23,587 nucleotides of DNA from CAZLBV01 sp964557845 (GTDB taxonomy: Bacteria > Acidobacteriota > Aminicenantia > Aminicenantales > Aminicenantaceae), in NCBI GenBank assembly GCA_964557845.1, contig CAZLBV010000052.1, forward strand, positions 1 to 23,587, read 5' to 3'. Numbering within the stretch: the stretch's first letter is position 1; every line of letters starts with the position of its first letter. Position numbers and translations under genes: made by a program. The notes under the pieces are model-generated. The model was not told the origin of the DNA, searched no databases, and worked only from the letters and a program-made list of their open reading frames with translations. Shown piece after piece: positions 7,724-14,085 of this stretch.

Positions 7724-8851
7724 ATGCGATTTCATGTTCCCACGCAAATTTATTTTGGTTCGGGAATTATTGATCTAATAGAAGAAATTGTTAGAAACCG
7801 GATGGATTCAAAGCGGCCTTTTCTGGTAACCGATAAAAGCATCATCGAAATTGGTTTGACTGACAGGGTGTTCTCCCATTTTCCGGAAATTCCTTATTTC
7901 GCCGAGGTTGAACCCAATCCCAGGCATACCACGGTCAATCAAGCAGGGGAAATGATCCGACGGGAAAGATCTGACCTGATCATAGCTGTGGGAGGGGGCA
8001 GCGTTATGGATGCGGGTAAAGCTGCTGCACTGCTGGCGACTAATTCAGGGGGGATAGAAGATTATGAAGGAAGGGAGAAATACCAAGTACCCCCACTTCC
8101 TGTGGTAGCTGTGCCGACAACCTGTGGGACCGGAAGTGAAGTGACATGGGTATCGGTTATCACGCATACTGAAAGAAAATTTAAAATGAGCATAAAAGGG
8201 CCTTTGATGTTCCCGGCAGCTGCCCTGGTGGATCCGGATTTTCTGCTCTCTTTGCCGAAGGCTCTTATTGCCTCTACTGGTATGGATGCTCTAACTCATG
8301 CGGTGGAAGCCTATACTGTGAAACCAGCCACATTTATGACCGATATTTTTGCATGTGAAGCTGCCAAGCTGATCTTTACTTATCTCAGGCCTGCTTTTCA
8401 GGATATCCGCCAAAACAGCGAAGCGCGGGAAAGGATCATGCGGGGAAGCCTGCTGGCCGGAATTGCTTTTGGAAACAGCGATGTCGGAGCAGTGCACTGT
8501 ATTGCTGAATCTATTGGTTCGATCTTTGATACACCCCATGGAGTGGCCAATGCTGTATTTCTTCCCTTTGTGATGAGCTATAACCTTCCGGATGCGGCGC
8601 AAAGATATGCCGAGCTTGCCGGATATGCAGGAATAAAGGGATCTGATGCCATGTCAACGGCCTTGAGTTTCATTGAGGAAATAAAGGAGCTGTCACGAAG
8701 CTTAAATATTCCTTCTTTCAGAGATTTAGGGATCGGGGAAGAGGCGTTCCCTGAGATAGCCAAAAAATCATTTCATAATAATTCCAATCATTCGAATATT
8801 CCTGAATTAACTGAGGATGATTATTTGAAGATCCTTCATTTGGCTTTGTAA
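7724..8851 (+). CDS. Iron-containing (group III) alcohol dehydrogenase
   Basis: A 375-aa cytoplasmic protein, the usual length for the family, that oxidises alcohols or reduces aldehydes with NAD(P). The nucleotide-binding loop is GGGSVMDAGK (90-99), followed by PTTCGTGSEVT (131-141). The four iron ligands are D188 and H192 (GMDALTHAVEAY), H258 (VGAVHCIAE) and H272 (TPHGVANAV). Their spacings (4 and 14 residues) equal those of FucO-type enzymes. AGGAG at 7715-7719 precedes the ATG by 4 nt. It may be a fermentative alcohol dehydrogenase or a diol- or butanol-type enzyme; the substrate cannot be inferred. The M48 gene converges with it across a 27-bp gap without an evident terminator. Confidence 0.93.
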   Translation: MRFHVPTQIYFGSGIIDLIEEIVRNRMDSKRPFLVTDKSIIEIGLTDRVFSHFPEIPYFAEVEPNPRHTTVNQAGEMIRRERSDLIIAVGGGSVMDAGKAAALLATNSGGIEDYEGREKYQVPPLPVVAVPTTCGTGSEVTWVSVITHTERKFKMSIKGPLMFPAAALVDPDFLLSLPKALIASTGMDALTHAVEAYTVKPATFMTDIFACEAAKLIFTYLRPAFQDIRQNSEARERIMRGSLLAGIAFGNSDVGAVHCIAESIGSIFDTPHGVANAVFLPFVMSYNLPDAAQRYAELAGYAGIKGSDAMSTALSFIEEIKELSRSLNIPSFRDLGIGEEAFPEIAKKSFHNNSNHSNIPELTEDDYLKILHLAL

Positions 8852-8878
8852 GGATAAAGTATAAAAGAATAAAAAACG

Positions 8879-10618
8879 CTAACGGTCTTCGATCAGAACC
8901 TGCAGAATTTCTAGCTCATCTGTATCGAACCAGATCTTTCCGCAGTGAAAACATTTGTCCACAGGGACTACATAATGATAGTTGAAGGGCCGGATAAGCA
9001 TCTTCTGTCCGCAGTCGGGACAGAAAATAATACGCTGTTTCTTCTGGAAGACCTTTCTGGTAAAAGCGGGATTCAGCATGCATTCATTCCGGAATTGTTC
9101 GGCTTTTTCTTTTAACTTAGGTGAGAAAGCTTTCTCTTTGCGGGAGATAATGCGGTCTATAACCGGGATCAGTACGAGTTTACCTCCGCATTTGGGGCAT
9201 TCCTTCAGTGATATTCCCTCATAAAAGATCTCCCTTAAAGGTATATGGCAAATCGGGCATTTGTTGTATTCAGTGGGGCGAAGCGGTTTTAGTTTTAATA
9301 AATTATGCCTGGCTTTATGCACCTGCATGAATTCTCTGGCTGGAGCTTCTATTTTCTCCTGGAGATTGCGGAGAATGCTCCCTGGAGTAAAAAAAGGCAG
9401 GAGCAGCATTTCTTCTACAGTATAAGGACCTTTCCACTGCCCTTGAGGATCACACACCGCCCATTGTTTACCTGCCTGCAGAAGAATTCCATCAAGAGAG
9501 AGAGGTTCTTTTGCTTGGGTTTGGCTCAGTTCATCATAAGAATAAACCAGCTCTCTTGCCTGTTCCCGGTTGTTTTGGATCTCCCAAACTTCCTCGACCA
9601 CGGCATCTATAGTGCTGGGGATCATATCCGCCAAGAGCTTAAGCCGTTTATTTAAAGGAGGGTGGGAAGTGAAGACGTTTGCCCAGAAACCTTCGGATTC
9701 CAGCCCCTTTGATTCAGGGGGAACAATAAACAAGGGGCTGTAAGTCAATTGAAAATCGCCCACAAAACTGTTTTTCAGATGGGCTTTATACACCGCCCGG
9801 GCTAGTGCCCGGGGGTTACGGGTGAATTCGACTGCGGCTGCGTCGGCTAAAAGTTCTCTCTGCCGGCTAATCAAGGTGCTAAGAAGATGCATGACCAGCG
9901 AAGAGAATAGAAAGGCCAGATATAACGGCACATGCCCCCCCCTACCTTCTTTGCTGGCGGGGAAGGATCCGCCTTCGGTTGCATTCCCAGGTTCCAAAGC
10001 CTGTTTTGTCCTTTCGAAAAAATTCGCCAGAGAACAGACCAGTGTGATGTAGTAAGTATCTCCTCTTATGATGTGCGCCAGCTCATGGGCGATCACAGCC
10101 TGAAGTTCATCCCGGGTGAAGTCAGCCAAAAGCCCTTCTGTGACCAGAATACAGGGAGTCTTATCCGGTTTGATCAGGGCCATGGAATTTACCGCAAAAA
10201 AAGGAATGATATAAGGTTCAATTTTAGGAAGGCCGGTGGCGATCCTTATTTCCTCGATAGAATTAATGAATTGTTTGTGATAACGGTCTTCCGGCTCCGG
10301 TGGTTTGGCCTGCATCCTGTCCAGAATGAAATTAGCTCCGAATTTTTTAGCGTCATAAAAATGAAGAGCTGCGATCAGAAAAGCGATCACCCCGGTTATC
10401 CAGAGAAATTTCACGATAGCGTCACCGGCTAAAACATAAGTTTTAATAAAAATAAATCCTAAACTTGCCAGGATGACGAATCCAATGAATCCGATCAGAA
10501 CATAATAAAAGAGAATCAAGATTACAAACAGAAAAAGGCTCTTTTTCCACTGACGGCTCTGGGCCTCATAAAAATCAGTCAGCAGCTTTTTGCCATCCCG
10601 GAATGGAGATTTTTTCAT
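8879..10618 (-). CDS. M48-family membrane metallopeptidase with GYF_2-like segment and two zinc ribbons
   Basis: A 579-aa protein. Hydrophobic segments lie near residues 27-62, 71-88 and 232-250. The zinc site is HELAH at 178-182, with third ligand E255 in RQRELLADAAAVEF. HPPLNKRL (319-326) is the typical M48 C-terminal box. These features match HtpX/Ste24-type peptidases that cut membrane or misfolded proteins. After the peptidase come a segment like a GYF_2 domain (WAVCDPQGQWKGPYTVEEM, from about 386) and two CxxC...CxxC zinc ribbons: C454/C457 with C474/C477, and C533/C536 with C556/C559. The second ends CFHCGKIWFDTDELEIL, like the zf-TFIIB family. The start is the ATG at 10618, preceded by AAAGGAAAG. 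A TTG at 10666 is in frame but coincides with the -35 box, so it is rejected. Confidence 0.87.
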   Translation of the reverse strand: MKKSPFRDGKKLLTDFYEAQSRQWKKSLFLFVILILFYYVLIGFIGFVILASLGFIFIKTYVLAGDAIVKFLWITGVIAFLIAALHFYDAKKFGANFILDRMQAKPPEPEDRYHKQFINSIEEIRIATGLPKIEPYIIPFFAVNSMALIKPDKTPCILVTEGLLADFTRDELQAVIAHELAHIIRGDTYYITLVCSLANFFERTKQALEPGNATEGGSFPASKEGRGGHVPLYLAFLFSSLVMHLLSTLISRQRELLADAAAVEFTRNPRALARAVYKAHLKNSFVGDFQLTYSPLFIVPPESKGLESEGFWANVFTSHPPLNKRLKLLADMIPSTIDAVVEEVWEIQNNREQARELVYSYDELSQTQAKEPLSLDGILLQAGKQWAVCDPQGQWKGPYTVEEMLLLPFFTPGSILRNLQEKIEAPAREFMQVHKARHNLLKLKPLRPTEYNKCPICHIPLREIFYEGISLKECPKCGGKLVLIPVIDRIISRKEKAFSPKLKEKAEQFRNECMLNPAFTRKVFQKKQRIIFCPDCGQKMLIRPFNYHYVVPVDKCFHCGKIWFDTDELEILQVLIEDR

Positions 10619-10637
10619 GTCTTTCCTTTGTTGCCTA

Positions 10638-10666
10638 ATGATAGTAAAAAAATTTTCCGTTATCAA
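10638..10666 (-). promoter_or_regulatory. Sigma70-type promoter for the M48 gene
   Basis: On the minus strand TTGATA (10661-10666) and TATCAT (10638-10643) are separated by 17 bp; each matches the consensus at 5 of 6 positions. Transcription would begin about 10-13 nt before the AAAGGAAAG ribosome site, giving a short leader. This supports the ATG at 10618 and an expression unit separate from the WD40 gene. Confidence 0.6.
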
Positions 10667-10704
10667 TTATTAAATATTTTATAATGGGCGACCCCTTTTT
10701 AGGT

Positions 10705-11598
10705 TTAAAAAGCAGGTGTTTTGCCTGCGATTGGCCCCTCTGCTGTAACGGCTACGAGGTGCTTTTTGTCATTGGAAAAAGCGAGGGAATGGATCCCATA
10801 AGCATAAGGTCCGAGGGTTTTTAGGAGCGACAACCGCAAGTCCCAAAACTTGATAGTCTTATCGAAAGAAGTCGAGGCCAAAATATTAGGGCTCAGGAAT
10901 CTTACTGATGTAACGGGATCACTGTGAGCTTCGGTCTCCCAGACCAATTCTCCTGTGGCAGCATCCCATATTCGAATGGTCTTGTCATAAGAACCTGACG
11001 CCAGATAAAGGCCATCTAGGGAAAAATCCACTGAGATCACCTCGCCGGTATGCCCTTCCAATACCTTATCACTCTCTGACAGAGTGCCTTTACGGTCATC
11101 CTGCAGTATGAGGTCCCATAAAACTATCTTTTTGTCCCATCCGGCTGAAGCCAGTATCGAACCATCAGGTGAGAATCGAGCCTCATAGACGGCCTCAGAA
11201 TGATAGTCCAGATCTTGAAGCGGTTCTCCATTAGAAAGGCTCCATATTCTCAGAGCATGATAGTCTCCTGTGCCCGCAGAAGCGAATCTGGTGCTGTCAG
11301 ATGAAACGGAGATTGAAAGTACCTGACTGCCTGGAATCTGGATCGTTTTTTTGGCATCTTCCTCGTCCTGTTGATCAGCCTTCAGATCCCGAATGACTAT
11401 GGTTCCGTCCATAGACCCGGTCAAAAAAAATCTGCCGTCAGGCGAGTATGCGATCCCAAGTGCCGGCCGGGCATGGCCGTAATAAACATCAACAGCACCC
11501 CCTGTATCCGTATCATTGGCTTGAACGGTACTGTCTTTTCGCGTGAAAGCATATTTTTTATCATCTGCGGTGAAGCTGGCTTTACCTAGATAAAGCAT
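10705..11598 (-). CDS. WD40-repeat beta-propeller protein
   Basis: A 297-aa protein built almost wholly of WD40 blades. Clear repeats include GHARPALGIAYSPDGR...IVIRDL, HSEAVYEARFSPDG...IVLWDL, GHTGEVISVDFSLDG...IRIWDA and HSDPVTSVRF...IKFWDL. With the degenerate blades at both ends there are about seven. No catalytic domain and no signal peptide is visible from the chosen start, so it is probably a scaffold of unknown partners. AGGAGG (11605-11610) lies 6 nt before the ATG. The same frame stays open for a further 44 codons upstream, without an ATG, GTG or TTG, and encodes a CPRC motif. That may be chance or part of a longer protein with an unseen start. A TATAAT at 11723-11728 on this strand is a possible -10 but lacks a good -35. 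Confidence 0.85.
   Translation of the reverse strand: MLYLGKASFTADDKKYAFTRKDSTVQANDTDTGGAVDVYYGHARPALGIAYSPDGRFFLTGSMDGTIVIRDLKADQQDEEDAKKTIQIPGSQVLSISVSSDSTRFASAGTGDYHALRIWSLSNGEPLQDLDYHSEAVYEARFSPDGSILASAGWDKKIVLWDLILQDDRKGTLSESDKVLEGHTGEVISVDFSLDGLYLASGSYDKTIRIWDAATGELVWETEAHSDPVTSVRFLSPNILASTSFDKTIKFWDLRLSLLKTLGPYAYGIHSLAFSNDKKHLVAVTAEGPIAGKTPAF
10707..10728 (-). terminator. Weak intrinsic terminator overlapping the WD40 stop region
   Basis: On the minus strand GCAGG (10724-10728), a 7-nt loop and CCTGC (10712-10716) form a 5-bp GC-rich stem followed at once by TTTTT (10707-10711). The hairpin lies inside the last codons of the WD40 gene. The stem is short, so termination may be partial. 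An adjoining AT-rich dyad (CTTTTTA, GGTT, TAAAAAG on the plus strand, 10695-10712) could fold instead. Confidence 0.4.
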
Positions 11599-12076
11599 TT
11601 CTTTCCTCCTTTTTTCCGGTGATATCCTGGGCGAAGAATACTTCTGGTTGCAACGAGGGCAAACGATCGATATCCAGAATTGTGAACCGGTTTTATAAAT
11701 TCTTCCATTTTTAACGTCACATATTATATGATTTTTTCAATTAAAAATCCTTAGTATTGTCTCTATTCTATAAAGCCCTCTGTTTCTGAGAAAGCCATCG
11801 AATATTTGCAGAAATCTGCCGACATTGAGATGCCTTTTGCAATGAGTTGGTTGGGACGGTTTATGCCTTGGCAGGCCACTGGAATGAATTTTTGAAAATT
11901 CTCGAAGAAATGGAAAGGATTTAAAAAGAGCGATATATTTTCCCATTCAAAAAAACTTGGGATTTATCTGAAGCCTGGACTTGTTCAGGAATCTCAAACA
12001 TGTGGTTAAAAGATGCTGCAGTAAATTCAGATTGATCCAAATGACTTATTTGTGATTTTTTGGATAGTCTTCCCTT
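11599..12076. other. Gene-free region of 478 bp
   Basis: No intact gene was found between the WD40 and K+ channel starts and ends. The part next to the WD40 gene holds its AGGAGG ribosome site and a possible TATAAT. The middle holds the frameshifted TPR remnant at 11761-11924. The part from 11925 to 12076 shows no recognisable feature. A 69-codon ORF on the minus strand (11737-11946) lies antisense to the TPR remnant, has no ribosome site and is not accepted. Confidence 0.5.
11761..11924 (+). pseudogene. Remnant of a TPR-type repeat protein, broken by a frameshift
   Basis: Frame 1 reads EKAIEYLQKSADIEMPFAM followed by SWLGR (11788-11859). The continuing protein sense then moves to another frame, YALAGHWNEFLKILEEMERI, ending at TAA (11922-11924). 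Joined, the pieces read like the C-terminal TPR helices found in many sensor kinase, adenylate-cyclase or CadC-like proteins (LGR.YALAG...F..ILEEME). The break lies at about 11860-11861 and fits the loss of one base. A TAG at 11752 closes the first frame upstream, and no ribosome site precedes the piece. It is therefore a degraded fragment. A sequencing error would repair the frameshift but would not supply the missing N-terminal part. Confidence 0.5.
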
Positions 12077-12880
12077 TTAAGGATTCAATTTGGCGCCGCA
12101 TTTCTTACAAAAACGGGCGTCATTATCGTGCTTTTCATACAGGCAGTTAGGGCAAACCTGAGTATTGTTTTGTATCGAAGGTTTTAACATTTCAGCGGTA
12201 ACGATGCCGGTTGGTACGGCAATAATGGAATAGCCCATTATCATCACGATGCTAGCCAGGAATTGTCCCAGCGGAGTTACCGGGCTTAGGTCTCCATACC
12301 CAACGGTGGTAAGGGTTACTATAGCCCAGTAAATACTGAGCGGAATACTCTTAAATCCGCCAGCTTCTCCTTCGACCAGGTACATGAGGGTCCCGATGAT
12401 TATGACCAGGATAATCACAAAAAAAATGAAAATGCTGATTTTTTCGCGACTGGCCCAGATGGCTCGTGCCAGGAGACGGCCAGCCATGATGTAGCGCGTT
12501 AGTTTAAGAATGCGAAAAACACGCAACAACCTTAAAATCCTTATTACGAGCAGGCTTTGGTAATCCCCAACCAGCAAACCCAGGTAAGTGGGGATTACGG
12601 CCAGGAAATCGATTGTCCCATAAAAACTGAAAATATATCGTCCCGGTTTTTTCACAATGCCGATACGCAGGATATATTCCAGGGTGAAAATTCCGGTTAT
12701 GACCCATTCTAAAAAAACAAGCGAATCGTGATAGCTTTTCTTGATCCCCGGGACACTTTCCAGCATAACCAGTACAACACTAACGAGGATGACCGCCAGT
12801 AATGTTATGTCAAAAATTTTTCCAGCACGGGTGTCGGCCTCAAAGATAATCTCGTAAAGCTTATCCTTTAAATTTTCCAT
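12077..12880 (-). CDS. Voltage-gated-type potassium channel with C-terminal zinc ribbon
   Basis: A 267-aa inner-membrane protein with six TM segments: S1 about 23-43, S2 54-73, S3 84-104, S4 110-131, S5 148-169 and S6 206-228. S4 carries R114, R117, R120, R123, K126 and R129, one charge in every three, the classic voltage-sensor pattern. The pore loop has TLTTVGYGD with filter TVGYGD at 192-197, specific for K+. After S6 a short tail ends in a zinc ribbon (C243, C246, C258, C261; CPNC...FCKKCGAKL). The fold resembles KvAP-type prokaryotic Kv channels. The ATG at 12880 is preceded by GGTGG; an in-frame GTG at 12901 lies at or before the predicted transcription start and is rejected. It is a single-gene unit, divergent from the gene at 13175. 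Confidence 0.92.
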   Translation of the reverse strand: MENLKDKLYEIIFEADTRAGKIFDITLLAVILVSVVLVMLESVPGIKKSYHDSLVFLEWVITGIFTLEYILRIGIVKKPGRYIFSFYGTIDFLAVIPTYLGLLVGDYQSLLVIRILRLLRVFRILKLTRYIMAGRLLARAIWASREKISIFIFFVIILVIIIGTLMYLVEGEAGGFKSIPLSIYWAIVTLTTVGYGDLSPVTPLGQFLASIVMIMGYSIIAVPTGIVTAEMLKPSIQNNTQVCPNCLYEKHDNDARFCKKCGAKLNP

Positions 12881-12903
12881 TTTTCCACCCGGATCTATCA
12901 CTC

Positions 12904-12933
12904 ATAATACACACAAAAATATTATCCAGTCAA
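12904..12933 (-). promoter_or_regulatory. Sigma70-type promoter for the K+ channel gene
   Basis: On the minus strand TTGACT (12928-12933) and TATTAT (12904-12909) are 18 bp apart; each matches the consensus at 5 of 6 positions. Transcription would begin near 12897, leaving a leader of roughly 17 nt with GGTGG before the ATG at 12880. Confidence 0.55.
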
Positions 12934-13104
12934 CCATAAAACCTCAAGAAAACTCTTGAAATAACCTTGCGGAAGCAATTAAAAAGAGGGGGAATATATG
13001 GGAAGCAGCGGATCGAGTGACAGAACTATTGCATATTTCGGGTGAAATTATCTTTGGTTATGATTCTGCTGCCTGCTGTCTTCGGTATTGCAGCTCCATT
13101 TCTC

Positions 13105-13133
13105 TTCCTAATTGAAGCCTTGGATGGTATAAT
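13105..13133 (+). promoter_or_regulatory. Candidate extended -10 promoter for the gene at 13175
   Basis: A perfect TATAAT (13128-13133) is preceded by TGG (13125-13127), an extended -10 element. The -35 region at 17 bp is TTCCTA (13105-13110) and is poor, which is normal for extended -10 promoters. The leader would be about 35 nt and includes AAGGAG at 13163-13168. Confidence 0.45.
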
Positions 13134-13174
13134 TAAAACAATATAATAAAAAACATAATTAAAAGGAGTATATT

Positions 13175-13810
13175 ATGATGATCAACAGAAAAATCTGTTT
13201 TTTTTCTACTATTTTTACTGTTTTGATATTTTTATTTATCGGTGTAAGTTACAACCTAGCTGAAAGCCCTAATGGCCAGAGTGCTTCAGAAAAATGGTCA
13301 TACTTTGAATTTAAATCCGGTCAGTTTTTCAAATATAAATTAACCTCAGAGCGGGGTCTTGAGGGCTGGGTGAGCATCAAGGTTGAAGAAGGTGAGGGAG
13401 ATGCCTTGAATATTACCTTGGCCGGTGATTGGCTGGGAGAGTTTTCGGAAACCGCAAAGTTTGAACCTGGAACAGCACCAATGGAATTTGTCTATTCCGT
13501 GGAAAATTTTGAGATACCCAATGCCATGGGAAGTCTTCTTATGGTTGATGGAGCTATCATTGAGAATGTGATCTGGAAAGATGGTTTTACTTGGTCTCAG
13601 GATGATAAATCGGCAGAGGTAAGGGGAACCCAGGAATATAATGGTATTCAGGGGCTGGTCATGACTTTCACCAGCACCCATTTTGCGACTAAAGAAGTTC
13701 GGAAAAGGATCTACTGTGTCAATCCGGATCTTCCGCTTCCCCTTTATCTGCAGTGTCCGGCGGCGAATGATACCTGGACTTATACACTGATCGAAGCAGC
13801 CGGATATTAA
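13175..13810 (+). CDS. Secreted protein of unknown function
   Basis: A 211-aa protein that I do not recognise. The N-terminus is a signal peptide (charged MMINRK followed by a hydrophobic run to about residue 29, cleavage probably near NLAES). The mature part looks beta-rich, with alternating hydrophobic stretches such as WVSIKVEEGEG and ALNITLAGDW. Two cysteines near the C-terminus (IYCVNPD and YLQCPAA) could form a disulphide. AAGGAG at 13163-13168 lies 6 nt before the first of two adjacent ATGs. The S9 peptidase gene follows on the same strand after 275 bp, so co-transcription is uncertain. A periplasmic carrier or binding protein is conceivable, but nothing specific supports it. Confidence 0.8.
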   Translation: MMINRKICFFSTIFTVLIFLFIGVSYNLAESPNGQSASEKWSYFEFKSGQFFKYKLTSERGLEGWVSIKVEEGEGDALNITLAGDWLGEFSETAKFEPGTAPMEFVYSVENFEIPNAMGSLLMVDGAIIENVIWKDGFTWSQDDKSAEVRGTQEYNGIQGLVMTFTSTHFATKEVRKRIYCVNPDLPLPLYLQCPAANDTWTYTLIEAAGY

Positions 13811-14085
13811 TCTGGATTGCGAAAGTTTTTCGTAAATAAAAAGTTTTTCTTAACTCCTTTCCCGGCTGTAGTATCCTATTCTCCTTTGATCTGGGACTAT
13901 TCATAACTGACAAAAAGTGGTGGCCATCAAGTTTTGCCGCAGACTGTGAGCTGGTAGTTTTGTTTCTTTTCCTTTTTCCGTTCATTTGATTTAGTCAAGC
14001 CAGTATGCTATAAGCATATTTCGAGACCCGAAAGATCATTTAATGGATATTCTCAGACAATTCATTTATTTTGCGGGAGGGAAAA
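13811..14085. other. Intergenic region without recognised genes
   Basis: This 275-bp region lies between the secreted protein and the S9 peptidase. It holds TATGCT/AGCATA (14004-14018), a 6-bp dyad with a 3-nt spacer, and the GGGAGGG ribosome site at 14075-14081. No convincing promoter or terminator was found, and the 88-codon ORF on the minus strand looks spurious. Confidence 0.4.

Noticed and set aside
9932..10432. 166-codon ORF on the plus strand
   Set aside because: It is antisense to the M48 peptidase domain and has no recognisable features.
10661..10666. TTG start for a longer M48 protein
   Set aside because: The TTG is part of the predicted -35 box, upstream of the transcript start; the ATG at 10618 has a ribosome site.
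11737..11946. 69-codon ORF on the minus strand
   Set aside because: It lies antisense to the TPR remnant, has no ribosome site and its translation shows no domain-like pattern.
12899..12901. GTG start for a longer K+ channel
   Set aside because: It falls at or before the predicted transcription start and has no ribosome site; the ATG at 12880 follows GGTGG.
13719..13985. 88-codon ORF on the minus strand after the secreted protein
   Set aside because: It overlaps the 3' end of the plus-strand gene, is rich in Arg, Lys and Ser without pattern, and lacks a ribosome site.
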